DNA of 64,000 nucleotides from [Clostridium] viride DSM 6836 (GCA_000620945.1 KK211198.1:353074-417073); one strand, 5' to 3'. Counted from the first letter of the stretch, positions 42,575 through 51,049 are shown. Translations and numbers: made by a program. Notes: generated by a model from the letters alone, not told the origin.

Positions 42575-43081
42575 CTATTTTAGCATAGCTACGAGTTGAT
42601 TGTATACTTCAGCTCGATTCGTTTGGGTCAGTTCCAGTATGGTGCAATCGTTTCTTTTTCGAATTTGACTGACAAATGGAGTGTCGGCTTTTTTGAGAAC
42701 TCCAAGTACCCGACCTTCTCCATCCAGGCAAGCAAACACTTGGGCCTTGAAGACTTCGGCTTCTTCTTCCAACACGCCGAGTTCATCCATCAGAATCCAT
42801 GCCTGATGTCGACTCTTTTGAAGGATCGTTGCGCCAAACTCATCAAATGATGACAGTATAGATAGGGACGCATTCTTGCGATGGCGGATGGAAATCGGCA
42901 CATCATTTTCCTCACATGGAAGCAAACTATGCATATAATGCCCCTTAATTCGGTTCTCAATGTAATAGGGACGGGTGATAAATCCCGCGGGCTCTATCTT
43001 TAGATCCTCAGTGACCTTCGTTAGGAGCGTAGATTTTCCTACTTGCTTCTCTCCCGTCAAAAAAACATGCTTTTTTCTCAT
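42575..43081 (-). CDS. P-loop NTPase, THEP1/NTPase_1 type
   Basis: A 168-residue protein with the Walker A G-E-K-Q-V-G-K-S-T-L-L near residue 10 and Walker B A-W-I-L-M-D-E-L-G-V-L. These features, and P-A-G-F-I-T-R-P-Y and L-G-V-L-K-K-A, mark the nucleoside-triphosphatase (THEP1-like) family. It recurs next to molybdenum-hydroxylase and ABC genes in Clostridia; a role in metal insertion or cofactor GTP chemistry is a guess. It precedes the binding-protein gene by 33 bases. Confidence 0.8.
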   Translation of the reverse strand: MRKKHVFLTGEKQVGKSTLLTKVTEDLKIEPAGFITRPYYIENRIKGHYMHSLLPCEENDVPISIRHRKNASLSILSSFDEFGATILQKSRHQAWILMDELGVLEEEAEVFKAQVFACLDGEGRVLGVLKKADTPFVSQIRKRNDCTILELTQTNRAEVYNQLVAMLK

Positions 43082-43138
43082 GTTTCCCCCTTCTTAGCGC
43101 TTAGATGATTTTGCCCTGTAATTTTGCGCACAGAGATA

Positions 43139-43172
43139 AGGCGAAGGATTATGGATGAAACCTTCCTTCGCC
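43139..43172 (-). other. Hairpin at the end of the small ORF
   Basis: GGCGAAGG and CCTTCGCC arms around an 18-base loop span the stop codon at 43149. There is no clear T-run, so it may limit rather than end read-through into the NTPase gene. Confidence 0.4.
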
Positions 43173-43325
43173 ATTACACAAGTCTTTAAATATAGGCATC
43201 GCCAGCATTTGTTTGCTCAATTCATTTAAAAATACGGCAAGACACAGAAATTTATCTAGTGTCAATGTAGTAAACAACTGATTTGAGATCGCTGTTATCA
43301 GCAAATTCAATTCACACGGAGACAT
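43149..43325 (-). CDS. Small clostridial protein, DUF6774-like
   Basis: A 58-residue product from ATG at 43325 (GGGGTGA upstream). M-S-P-C-E-L-N-L-L-I-T-A-I-S and L-A-V-F-L-N-E-L-S-K-Q-M-L-A-M follow the pattern of a widespread small Clostridia protein (N-terminal C-E-L, then A-V-F-x-Q-L-x-x-x-L-x-x-I). The frame extends to 43448 but without a start signal. It lies before the NTPase gene and may be co-transcribed. Function unknown. Confidence 0.5.
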   Translation of the reverse strand: MSPCELNLLITAISNQLFTTLTLDKFLCLAVFLNELSKQMLAMPIFKDLCNGEGRFHP

Positions 43326-43448
43326 GGAAATCACCCCATCCATACTATGCAATGGAAATGCGGGTGGTCCGGTAAAATTCAAAGGTGAATGAACAATTCC
43401 TAGGGAGAAAGACGATATTTTCTGCACCATCCATCCCAAACAGTGCAT

Positions 43449-43573
43449 CCCTTAGGAAGCCCAGAAGGCATGGCAAAGCGGTAAACCCTGTAAGGTTCCG
43501 CCCAACTGCGCAGGAAGGATCGGACCCTCCTGTCGAGCGGAGCAGGAACCCTCCATGGGTAAAGAGCGATTCC
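43449..43573. other. GC-rich structured intergenic region
   Basis: Compared with the coding neighbours, this stretch holds several potential stems: GCGG-AACC with GGTT-CCGC (43478-43501), CAGGAAGG with CCCTCCTG (43511-43532), and GGAG...CTCC around 43540-43555. On the minus strand it could be the 5' leader of the small-ORF/NTPase/importer/hydroxylase operon. I cannot assign it to a known RNA family. Confidence 0.4.
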
Positions 43574-43972
43574 TTACCCTCTTAGTTCCTGCTTTTTCTG
43601 ATCCAGAATCGTTTGCAATTCATCCAAGATGGCGGAGTCTACGCCTTCCATATTGATGAGTGCAAAGAACATTTTCGGGATATTATCCTTGTTTTCCGCT
43701 TCTTTTGGAATACTTTTGGTAAACTGCATGGCAGCATATTCTTCGGGGGTAACGGCAGCTGCATAGGTTCTTCCAAAGTTTTTCTTTGTTTGGGTAAATC
43801 CTTCTACCTTGATGGCTCCTTTGCTAAGGAGACTGTTAAGTAGAATGTGAATCGAGCTTGGCTTCCATTGCTTCTCAATGGACAAATCGATGATTTCCGT
43901 GCGGGATAGCGCTCTTCCTTCTTTCCAAAGCAGAGATACGATATCATATTCATTTTTAGACAGCGTAAACAT
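43574..43972 (-). CDS. BlaI/MecI-like winged-helix regulator
   Basis: A 132-residue protein of the penicillinase-repressor (BlaI/MecI/CopY) superfamily: E-Y-D-I-V-S-L-L-W-K-E-G-R-A-L-S-R-T-E-I near residue 8, and W-K-P-S-S-I-H-I-L-L-N-S-L-L-S-K-G-A-I as the recognition helix and wing. The dimerising C-terminus is E/D-rich. No sensor protease is next to it, so it may respond to a metal or to cell status. It lies just upstream of the molybdenum operon in the same direction. Confidence 0.8.
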   Translation of the reverse strand: MFTLSKNEYDIVSLLWKEGRALSRTEIIDLSIEKQWKPSSIHILLNSLLSKGAIKVEGFTQTKKNFGRTYAAAVTPEEYAAMQFTKSIPKEAENKDNIPKMFFALINMEGVDSAILDELQTILDQKKQELRG

Positions 43973-44074
43973 ACAAGCACCCAGTTTCTAAATATTATAT
44001 TTTCTATTTATACATTCTAAAGTTATTCCTGTCAATATTTAATCAAATTATTCTATATATGGGGAATAAGATAA

Positions 44075-44112
44075 GAACAGTCCTGCAGGCTGAGTGCTTG
44101 CGGGACTGTTCC
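44075..44112 (-). terminator. Hairpin downstream of the PanT-like gene
   Basis: GAACAGTCCTGCA pairs with TGCGGGACTGTTC across a short loop; the tail on the minus strand is TTATCTTATT, a weak terminator. Confidence 0.5.
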
Positions 44113-44135
44113 GGACAGAACATGATGAAAAATCT

Positions 44136-44831
44136 TTATACCTCGACCGTCAAGGGACGGTTCGGCTCCAATTTTAATGTTTCAAGCAAGGGTAGGCAAA
44201 TTACGGGAACCAGAACGGCGGCCACAATGGCCTCGGGAATTCCATTGGTTCCCACCACTCCTAATATGACACCGAGGACGGCATCTACGGGGATATCTTT
44301 TATGGTAGCATAGGCATCCTGAAAGATCACATAAACCAAGCCCATTACCAACACAGTATTCGTGAGTGCACCAGACACCCCGGCAAGGGCAATGCCAATG
44401 CTCTTTACTCCCTTGGAGGAATTGCGAAATAGCTTTAGCACCCCGCGGTAGACAAACCAAGGTACGATTCCTACGAACATACGCGGTACAAAACAAATCA
44501 CCAGTGCCCATAAACTACCATGATCCATTCCGGGTACCGGCATAAAGGGTGAAAATGCGAAGGAGAGCAGGCTCGGCGCGAGGGTATTCTTGATCAAGCT
44601 ACTCAGGCCAAAGATAAAGCCTAAAAACGCACCTTTTCGCGGGCCGAGCAGGATCGATCCCATGATGACGGGGACGTGCAAAATGGTTGCTTTCATAAGG
44701 GGAAGGTCAATGAGTCCAATGGGCGTAAAGGCCAAGAGAAAAATAATTGCCGTGAACATGGAGAGCAAAATGAGCCCTCTTGTCCGCTCGTTTTGTGCAA
44801 CCGGTGCACACAGGGTCTGTTTCCTATTCAT
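44136..44831 (-). CDS. ECF transporter substrate-binding (S) component, PanT-like
   Basis: A 231-residue protein with about six membrane helices and the PanT-like phrases V-I-M-G-S-I-L-L-G-P-R-K-G-A, F-I-F-G-L-S-S-L-I-K-N-T and S-F-A-F-S-P-F. These belong to ECF-type vitamin importers, using the shared EcfAA'T module encoded elsewhere. It is divergent from coaBC, whose substrate is made from pantothenate, so pantothenate is the probable cargo. The 5' leader (44832-44958) is long and partly structured. Confidence 0.75.
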   Translation of the reverse strand: MNRKQTLCAPVAQNERTRGLILLSMFTAIIFLLAFTPIGLIDLPLMKATILHVPVIMGSILLGPRKGAFLGFIFGLSSLIKNTLAPSLLSFAFSPFMPVPGMDHGSLWALVICFVPRMFVGIVPWFVYRGVLKLFRNSSKGVKSIGIALAGVSGALTNTVLVMGLVYVIFQDAYATIKDIPVDAVLGVILGVVGTNGIPEAIVAAVLVPVICLPLLETLKLEPNRPLTVEV

Positions 44832-44995
44832 TTGTCAAACCTCCTGCTGCTGTTCCGTTACGATACAGCGCAATTATGGATTTCGCCTGCCTCCAGGTGG
44901 CAATTGGTTCCCTCTCGCCCCTTGAGCAAGGGTGCAAGGATGGATGCCCTGGATTTCGACCCCTGTATTATATAAAATGATTCCGTAGAAAACAA
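44832..44995 (-). promoter_or_regulatory. Promoter and structured leader of the PanT-like gene
   Basis: On the minus strand TTGTTT, 17 bases, then TATAAT (about 44966-44971) form a promoter, followed by a leader of about 130 bases. It contains GCGAAATCCA-type sequence twice (CGAAATCCA) and a nested hairpin CAATT-TGCC...GGCA-...-AATTG. A riboswitch or protein-binding leader is possible; no known class fits. Confidence 0.5.
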
Positions 44996-45086
44996 GACTT
45001 TTTTCTCATTTTTTATACAATCGTTTACAATTTCCTCGTTGCTTGCTATAATACCCCCAACTTCTTTTTAGTTTAGGAGACACTCT

Positions 45087-46286
45087 ATGCTAACGAATAA
45101 AACCATTCTTCTAGGTGTGACCGGTGGCATTGCATGCTACAAAGCGGCGGAGTTAGCTTCGGCTCTTGTAAAACAAAACGCAAGCGTTCATGTGATCATG
45201 ACCGAGCATGCCACAGAATTCATAACCCCTCTCACCTTTGAAACCATTACCGGAAACCGTACAACGGTCAATACCTTTGACCGCAACCGCCCCCATCAAG
45301 TGGAGCACATCGCGCTTGCGGACCTGGCGGACTTGGTACTCATTGCACCCGCCACCGCCAATGTACTCGCGAAACTGGCACACGGCCTGGCGGACGATAT
45401 GCTCACCACAACGGTACTTGCTTGCGACTGCCCCAAAATGGCTGCCCCAGCCATGAATACCCGCATGTACGAAAATCCGGTGACACAGGACAACCTTAAA
45501 AAACTCCAAGCATATGGATGGGATATTTTGGAACCGGCCAGCGGCCGCCTTGCTTGTGGTGTGGTGGGCAAAGGAAAGCTCCCTGACCCTGACCTTCTGC
45601 TAGAGAGCGTGATTCATGCCGTTTCCCATGAGAAAGACTTGCGTGGACTGCGTGTGCTAGTGACAGCGGGTCCCACCCAGGAAGCCCTTGACCCAGTGCG
45701 TTACCTGACCAATCATTCCAGTGGGCGCATGGGCTATGCCCTGGCTCGTGCGGCCGCAGCCCGGGGCGCCATCGTAACCTTAGTCAGCGGCCCCACTCAT
45801 TTGCGCCCCCCCTCCCATGTGGAACTCGTCAAGATCCGGAGTGCGCAAGAGATGTTTGAAGCGGTCGCAGATCGCAGTGCCATGCAGGACATCATCATAA
45901 AAGCCGCTGCGGTGGCGGATTATCGCCCAGCTACCACCGCCGATGAAAAGATGAAAAAATCTTCAGACGACGACTTATCCATCCCATTGGCCCGCACCAA
46001 CGATATTCTTGCCTGGTTGGGAGAGCATCGCCGTGAAGGACAAACCCTTTGCGGTTTCGCCATGGAAACCCAATCCATGTTAGAGCATGCCCGCGGCAAA
46101 CTTGCTCGTAAACGTGTGGATATGATTGCTGCAAACAATCTCCGAGACGACGGCGCTGGGTTTGGAGTGGAGACCAATCGAATCACCCTCATTACGCAAG
46201 AAAAGGAACTAGAGCTTCCCCTGCTTACCAAAGAGGCGGTCGCACATCGCATCTTAGACGAAGTTTTGCTACTACGGGAAACCTAA
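45087..46286 (+). CDS. coaBC: CoaBC: phosphopantothenoylcysteine decarboxylase/synthetase
   Basis: A 399-residue bifunctional coenzyme A enzyme. Residues 1-185 form the flavin decarboxylase (CoaC): V-T-G-G-I-A-C-Y-K-A, the H-I-A-L-A-D-L-A-D region, P-A-M-N-T-R-M-Y-E-N-P and the S-G-R-L-A-C-G-V-V-G-K-G active-site loop. From about 188 the synthetase (CoaB) part shows V-L-V-T-A-G-P-T-Q-E and I-I-K-A-A-A-V-A-D-Y-R-P with the catalytic Lys, and K-x-K-K near its end. It is preceded by a typical start (TTTAGGAGACACTCT) and is divergent from the PanT-like gene. Confidence 0.95.
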   Translation: MLTNKTILLGVTGGIACYKAAELASALVKQNASVHVIMTEHATEFITPLTFETITGNRTTVNTFDRNRPHQVEHIALADLADLVLIAPATANVLAKLAHGLADDMLTTTVLACDCPKMAAPAMNTRMYENPVTQDNLKKLQAYGWDILEPASGRLACGVVGKGKLPDPDLLLESVIHAVSHEKDLRGLRVLVTAGPTQEALDPVRYLTNHSSGRMGYALARAAAARGAIVTLVSGPTHLRPPSHVELVKIRSAQEMFEAVADRSAMQDIIIKAAAVADYRPATTADEKMKKSSDDDLSIPLARTNDILAWLGEHRREGQTLCGFAMETQSMLEHARGKLARKRVDMIAANNLRDDGAGFGVETNRITLITQEKELELPLLTKEAVAHRILDEVLLLRET

Positions 46287-46624
46287 GTGACGGAAACTTA
46301 AAGATGCGTAAGTTGCCATGTATAAGGCAAAACATAGCGAATATATTTTAATTGCGCAATCTTAGTTCAGCAACCAGACCACACTGAAGGTTATATCCTT
46401 CGGCGTGGTCTTGCTTATGGAAACAGTTGGAAGTGTAGCTAAAAGAATTACATATTCAAGGAACGCTTTCTGTTAAGGTAGATTTTGGCCAAACAAAGTC
46501 GAAAGACTTTAAGAAAACCGATTAGATTTGCCTAATTTAAATCAAAATATATTTCTTTGCAACGTTAAGCACATGTGGTATATCGTACTAAGTACAACAA
46601 AAACAAGAAAGAAGAAGGAGAAAA
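46287..46624. other. Intergenic stretch with one terminator
   Basis: AT-rich. It holds the terminator at 46376-46411 and nothing else that I can support as a gene. Confidence 0.5.
46376..46411 (+). terminator. Terminator after coaBC
   Basis: AGACCACACTGAAGG pairs with CCTTCGGCGTGGTCT around a TTATAT loop; tail TGCTTATGG, moderate. Confidence 0.6.
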
Positions 46625-46966
46625 ATGAACAAGACCATATTAGAAATTAAAAAACACACTATCGTAATATCCTTGCAGAAAAACGGGCAAAGGATTGAGA
46701 TGTCAGACGCAACAAGAATCAAGATCCACAGAGTGCTTAGCAGAATAAAACTCAAGCCTGGTTATAGCATAGTCTTTGAAACATGGAGTGACGATGCAGT
46801 AGCTTTTAACAGGGGAAGAAGACCCCCCAAGTTTACAACAGTAGAGGCTACTCAAATTAAAAATGATCCATCGAGCACCAGAGAAAAGGCACTTAGATAT
46901 AACACTTCAACAAAAACTATAACAAAAATTATGCTTGGCAGATACACCCCGAGGATAGAAAAGTAG
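46625..46966 (+). CDS. Hypothetical protein, AT-rich
   Basis: A 113-residue basic protein with no recognised domain; GAAGGAG precedes the ATG. N-terminal strand I-L-E-I-K-K-H-T-I-V-I-S, R-I-E-M-S-D-A-T-R-I-K-I-H-R-V-L-S-R-I and a conserved-looking F-E-T-W-S-D-D-A-V-A-F. Codon use is AT-rich compared with its neighbours, which suggests transfer. No close neighbour hints at a role. Confidence 0.5.
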   Translation: MNKTILEIKKHTIVISLQKNGQRIEMSDATRIKIHRVLSRIKLKPGYSIVFETWSDDAVAFNRGRRPPKFTTVEATQIKNDPSSTREKALRYNTSTKTITKIMLGRYTPRIEK

Positions 46967-47193
46967 TGCTTCATTTTTAGGTTCACCAAAAAAGGGGCAA
47001 GTTATGGTCGTATGATTAAAGATCATAGGAGTAGCTTAGAACTTTTTACAAAGAAACGCCAAAGGTCAGACTAGAACAAAGCAGGGAATTTTCTGTGAGA
47101 TTTCATAGTCTGAGCTTGGCTGTGCCCCAAATAAGGTTGGTAACAAACTATGTCGAAGAGCACCACTCCGTAATAGCAAGAGCAATGTTAAGT
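46967..47193. other. Intergenic stretch, no gene seen
   Basis: AT-rich sequence; no open frame with a ribosome binding site. Confidence 0.4.
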
Positions 47194-47227
47194 GGATACA
47201 CACACGCTTGGAGATGTATCCTTTTTT
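47194..47227 (+). terminator. Terminator upstream of the UppS-like gene
   Basis: GGATACA and TGTATCC arms with a 14-base loop followed by six Ts. It could be an attenuator for the gene at 47315 or end the upstream transcript. Confidence 0.6.
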
Positions 47228-47314
47228 ATTGCATGCACAATCACATCTCCTTTGAAGTTTAAACCGCTTCCTAATTGGCGATAATCAAGAAGTACGAAAG
47301 GAGATGTGAAACGA

Positions 47315-47959
47315 TTGCGCATTCCAAAACATATTGCCATCATTCCAGATGGGAACCGAAGGTGGGCCAATCAAAACGGCTTTGAAAAACAGACGGGGTA
47401 TCATTATGGATTGAATCCTGGCTTAGAAGTTCTTAAATTGGCAAAAGATTATGGCGTTGAGGAACTTACCTACTATGGTTTCACCACCGACAATTGCAAA
47501 CGCCCCTCCATACAAGTCAAGGCCTTTCGGCAAGCCTGCGTCGATGCGGTCAAGTTGGTGATGACAGAAGATGTGAGCCTTTTGGTGGTTGGCAATACGG
47601 AGTCAGACATGTTTCCGGATGAGCTCCTTCCCTACACGAGAACCCGCTATACTATAGGATCCGGGAAAACGAAAGTCAACTTTTTAGTCAATTATGGCTG
47701 GGAATGGGATCTTGGAGACCCCAACCTTGTCCGAAAAAGCAGAGCCTCCATCTGCGACTCGCTTCAGTCAAACGACGTCTCCCGCATTGATTTAGTGATT
47801 CGTTGGGGTGGGAGAAGACGCCTGTCGGGACTACTTCCCATTCAATCGGTGTATGCTGACTTTTTTGTCTTGGACGAATACTGGCCCGAGTTTACGAAAG
47901 AACAATTTGTATCGGCTTTGTCTTGGTATGACAAACAAGACGTTACCCTGGGTGGCTAA
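47315..47959 (+). CDS. Undecaprenyl diphosphate synthase-family protein
   Basis: A 214-217-residue cis-prenyltransferase. H-I-A-I-I-P-D-G-N-R-R-W-A is the first substrate-binding motif with the metal Asp; G-Y-H-Y-G is the second, and D-L-V-I-R-W-G-G-R-R-R-L-S-G-L-L-P-I-Q-S-V-Y-A-D is the late conserved block. It is shorter than housekeeping UppS (about 245), so it is more likely a paralogue with another chain length or acceptor. TTG at 47315 has AAAGGAG at eleven bases; GTG at 47306 is an alternative. Confidence 0.8.
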   Translation: MRIPKHIAIIPDGNRRWANQNGFEKQTGYHYGLNPGLEVLKLAKDYGVEELTYYGFTTDNCKRPSIQVKAFRQACVDAVKLVMTEDVSLLVVGNTESDMFPDELLPYTRTRYTIGSGKTKVNFLVNYGWEWDLGDPNLVRKSRASICDSLQSNDVSRIDLVIRWGGRRRLSGLLPIQSVYADFFVLDEYWPEFTKEQFVSALSWYDKQDVTLGG

Positions 47960-48130
47960 GGGTCAAAGCGAAGCATGGTAAGCTTGCATAAAATCGCACC
48001 AATGAAAAAAACTATAAGGACTTCTTTTTTCTGTATGCATCCGTTTTTTCGCTTCCCTCGGATGGAAAGAGGTAGTTCTCCCTGGGCGGAGCAAACCCAT
48101 GGATTTTGACGTTGACGAAAGGATGATAGT

Positions 48131-48319
48131 ATGACCATAACCATTGATCGTTCCGGCTGTATCAGCTGTGGTGTCTGTGAAGCCATTTGTCCGAAGGTAT
48201 TTCGTTTAGACGATGCTGGCTTAGCCGAGGTTACCCAACAGCCTGATAAGGAGAGTGAGGAGTCTGCTGCGCAGGCCGCCGCTGATTGCCCCGTTGCCGT
48301 GATCATCGTAGAAGAGTAA
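48131..48319 (+). CDS. Single-cluster [4Fe-4S] ferredoxin
   Basis: A 62-residue electron carrier with C-I-S-C-G-V-C-E-A-I-C-P near residue 10 and a fourth cysteine at C-P-V-A near residue 53: a one-cluster ferredoxin of the Bacillus/Thermotoga type. GGATGATAGT precedes the ATG. No partner gene can be named from the neighbours. Confidence 0.92.
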   Translation: MTITIDRSGCISCGVCEAICPKVFRLDDAGLAEVTQQPDKESEESAAQAAADCPVAVIIVEE

Positions 48320-48354
48320 CCGATTTCACGGGAAGCAAGCTCCCTTCCCGCTCA

Positions 48355-48401
48355 AAAAGATAGCCAGCGGCCGGATTATCTGGCCCTTGGCTATCTTTTT
48401 T
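48355..48401. terminator. Bidirectional terminator after the ferredoxin gene
   Basis: AAAAAGATAGCCA and TGGCTATCTTTTTT arms with an inner GGCC/GGCC pair. Confidence 0.85.
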
Positions 48402-48469
48402 CTGACCAGCACTAAACGAACAAAATGCAACATACATTGTAGGTAAGAAACCGCTAAGGAGGGATTCTT

Positions 48470-49129
48470 TTGTCTGATCATTATCCGTTTGAAAACCTAC
48501 CACTCCCCTACGCTTACGATGCATTAGAACCCTATATCGATGAACAAACCATGCATCTGCACCATGATAAGCATTTGCAGAACTACGTGGATACCTTAAA
48601 TGGCCTTTTGAAGGATAGTCCATACCTTCAAACCATGTCTCTTGTCCAACTGATCTGCACCACATCAAGACTGCGCCCACAAATCGGTATCCCCATCGCA
48701 CGCAATGCCGGTGGCGTCTATAATCACAGATTCTACTTCAATAATCTCAGCCCAACTTCTTCCGCAGGGCCAAGCCCGGACCTATTGGTAGCCATCCAGT
48801 GTGCCTTTGGCAATTTTACGGCATTTCAAGAGAAGTTTTCTCATGCGGCGAAATCGGTCTTTGGTTCTGGGTATGCTTGGCTCGTCTGCGGACCCCAGAA
48901 AGAACTCTCCATTCTTACAACGGCCAATCAGGAAACTCCCCTTACGCTGGGACGGTATCCGCTTCTAACCATTGACGTTTGGGAACACGCCTATTACCTC
49001 AAGCATTACAACAAGCGGGCAGACTATATCAAGGATTGGTGGAATATCGTCAATTGGGACTGGGTCAATGCCCAGTATATGCTTTGTATGAAACCAAATT
49101 GCGGAAAAATTTTTTGGGGAGACTATTAA
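48470..49129 (+). CDS. Fe/Mn superoxide dismutase
   Basis: A 219-residue superoxide dismutase. Metal ligands are visible: His in M-H-L-H-H-D-K-H near residue 28, His in V-Y-N-H-R-F-Y-F near residue 85, and Asp/His in D-V-W-E-H-A-Y-Y-L-K-H. The family spacing is kept, with an extra segment L-R-P-Q-I-G-I before the second ligand. The TTG start at 48470 has AAGGAGGG six bases upstream. It protects an anaerobe from oxygen exposure. Confidence 0.9.
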   Translation: MSDHYPFENLPLPYAYDALEPYIDEQTMHLHHDKHLQNYVDTLNGLLKDSPYLQTMSLVQLICTTSRLRPQIGIPIARNAGGVYNHRFYFNNLSPTSSAGPSPDLLVAIQCAFGNFTAFQEKFSHAAKSVFGSGYAWLVCGPQKELSILTTANQETPLTLGRYPLLTIDVWEHAYYLKHYNKRADYIKDWWNIVNWDWVNAQYMLCMKPNCGKIFWGDY

Positions 49130-49153
49130 GCTAAGGTACTCCTTGGCCGATAT
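49127..49153 (+). promoter_or_regulatory. Candidate sigma-D (flagellar) promoter
   Basis: TAAG (49127-49130), 15 bases, GCCGATAT (49146-49153), close to the TAAA-N15-GCCGATAA consensus. It overlaps the end of the superoxide dismutase gene and drives flagellin 136 bases downstream. Confidence 0.65.
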
Positions 49154-49190
49154 TGCTAGCAGAAGGAATAAATTTCATTTCTTCCTCCTC

Positions 49191-49215
49191 TTCCGCAAGG
49201 GGCCCCTGTGGAAGG
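49191..49215 (+). promoter_or_regulatory. Hairpin in the flagellin leader
   Basis: CTTCCGCAAGGGG and CCCCTGTGGAAG pair almost fully, with no loop. It may stabilise the flagellin mRNA or bind CsrA-like regulators; no evidence decides. Confidence 0.4.
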
Positions 49216-49288
49216 GGCGACGAAGCAAAACATCAACAATGTGCGGAGAGAACGGATTCTCTCCCGAAGAAAACATGGAGGTTTAATT

Positions 49289-50965
49289 ATGCGTATTCAA
49301 CACAACATTACTGCGATGAACTCTTATCGCAACTACAGCGCCAACACCAAGGCTGTCTCTAAGAACCTGGAAAAGCTCTCTTCCGGCTACAAGATTAACC
49401 GCGCTGGTGACGACGCTGCAGGCCTGGCTATCTCCGAAAAAATGCGTGCTCAGGTTACCGGCTTGGAGACCGCGCAGAAGAATGCGAAGGATGGCATCTC
49501 CCTGGTGCAAACCGCAGAAGGCGCACTGACCGAAGTGCACTCCATGCTGAACCGTATGGTTGATCTGGCTGACCAGTCCGCCAACGGCACCTACGACAAC
49601 GAGACCGACCGTGCCAACCTGCAGAAGGAAGTCACCCAGCTGAAGAGCGAAATCAACCGTATTGCCGACTCCACCAACTTCAACGGCATCAAGCTTCTGG
49701 ATGGTTCTCTGGATGCTGGCTCTAGTACCACTAGCACCGTTGCTGGTAAGCTCACTCTTGCAGAGAGCCTGAAGGCAACAACTTCTGCAGGCTATGCGGC
49801 GGCAACATCTTCTCATTCCAAAATTGCTTTTACTGGTGCTACAGCTACCAACGGATTTGCTAATGGAGATGTTGTTAGCATGCAGATTGCAGACAGTACC
49901 GGTGAGCTTCACACTGTTTCCCTGACAGTTGATACTGCCACCAATAAACTGATTGCTAGTGACAAGAGCGAGTATACTATCGCTGCAAGTGGTGAAGCCA
50001 CAGCTGATCAATTGGCAAAGGCTTTTGCCGGCGAGTTTGGAAAGATTGATGCTCTGAAGGATAAGTTCACATTTGATACCACCACTGCCGCAGGGACATT
50101 GGATATTATTTCCAAAGAGAAGGATGCAAGTGCTCCTTCCATTCAGCTTTCCTCAATGACGGCGGTAACGAGCGCTGGTGCTGCTTCAGCTGGTAATGCC
50201 AAAGCAGCTGCCGTAGCGGTCACCAAGGGTACCGATGCATACGATACCTTAGACGTTAGCACATTTTTAGGTGCCGTTGGCTCTTCTGGTTGGGACAAAA
50301 CTGGAACCGTCGCTTCGAAGGATGCAATCATTGATGTCAATGGCAAAAAGTTTGCCGTTGTTGCTGATGACGCTTCTGCGCAAGCTTTGGTTAATGAGTA
50401 TGGTAGTGACCTTAATATTGTAAAATACACTACAGATGATGCTAAAACTGCTGACCAGTTGATGAACGCAATCAATGCAAAAACGGGCTTAGCTGGTGAA
50501 ATGGATGGTGTCGATACCGACAAGATCTTACTTAAGGCATCTACAACCACAACTGCAGCCACCGGAAATGGTTTGACTTTGCAGATTGGTGACACTTCGG
50601 ACAGCTTTAACAAGCTGACAGTCTCAGTTAAGGATATGCACACCTCTGCTCTGGGCATTTCTACCATTGACATCTCCACCCAACAGGGCGGCTCGGACGC
50701 TGTCAAAAAGATCAAGGATGCAATCAACTCCGTTTCCTCCACCCGTGGCGATCTGGGTGCAACCCAGAACCGTCTGGACCACACCATCAACAACCTGTCC
50801 GTCATGCAGGAAAACATCCAGGATGCAGAGTCCTCCATCCGCGATGTCGACGTGGCAAAGGAAATGATGTCCTACACCAAGAACAACATCTTGGTTCAGT
50901 CCGCTCAGGCTATGTTGGCTCAGGCCAATCAGCTGCCCCAGGGCGTTCTGCAGCTGCTGGGCTAA
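49289..50965 (+). CDS. fliC: Flagellin
   Basis: A 558-residue flagellin with the usual layout. The N-terminal D0/D1 domain ([12 protein letters not shown]...[20 protein letters not shown]) covers about residues 1-145 and the C-terminal one ([14 protein letters not shown]...L-P-Q-G-V-L-Q-L-L) the last 90. The middle, about 150-450, is variable and Ala/Thr-rich. GGAGG precedes ATG at 49289. No chaperone, cap or other flagellar gene is near, so its locus is isolated. It has a sigma-D-type promoter and a terminator. Confidence 0.95.
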   Translation: MRIQHNITAMNSYRNYSANTKAVSKNLEKLSSGYKINRAGDDAAGLAISEKMRAQVTGLETAQKNAKDGISLVQTAEGALTEVHSMLNRMVDLADQSANGTYDNETDRANLQKEVTQLKSEINRIADSTNFNGIKLLDGSLDAGSSTTSTVAGKLTLAESLKATTSAGYAAATSSHSKIAFTGATATNGFANGDVVSMQIADSTGELHTVSLTVDTATNKLIASDKSEYTIAASGEATADQLAKAFAGEFGKIDALKDKFTFDTTTAAGTLDIISKEKDASAPSIQLSSMTAVTSAGAASAGNAKAAAVAVTKGTDAYDTLDVSTFLGAVGSSGWDKTGTVASKDAIIDVNGKKFAVVADDASAQALVNEYGSDLNIVKYTTDDAKTADQLMNAINAKTGLAGEMDGVDTDKILLKASTTTTAATGNGLTLQIGDTSDSFNKLTVSVKDMHTSALGISTIDISTQQGGSDAVKKIKDAINSVSSTRGDLGATQNRLDHTINNLSVMQENIQDAESSIRDVDVAKEMMSYTKNNILVQSAQAMLAQANQLPQGVLQLLG

Positions 50966-50996
50966 TCCCCAACAAGCTTTCCTCGCTTTCACAATC

Positions 50997-51030
50997 AAAA
51001 GGGGCTGGGCGTTTCGCCCGGCTCCTTTTC
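50997..51030 (+). terminator. Terminator of flagellin
   Basis: AAAAGGGGCTGGGCG pairs with CGCCCGGCTCCTTTT around TTT, followed by CTTTTCTTATT. Confidence 0.85.
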
Positions 51031-51049
51031 TTTTCTTATTATTCTATAA

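Noticed and set aside
43478..43540. Signal-recognition-particle RNA
   Set aside because: One stretch resembles part of the SRP core (GTAAACCCTGTAAGG), but the GGAAGGAAGCAGC tetraloop stem is missing and the surrounding structure differs.
44832..44958. Cobalamin riboswitch in the PanT-like leader
   Set aside because: GGCGAAATCCA resembles part of the core, but the B12 box GCCACTG and the AAGCCAGGAGACC element are absent.
49283..50838. Two long minus-strand frames opposite flagellin
   Set aside because: Shadow frames caused by the codon bias of flagellin; no starts with binding sites.
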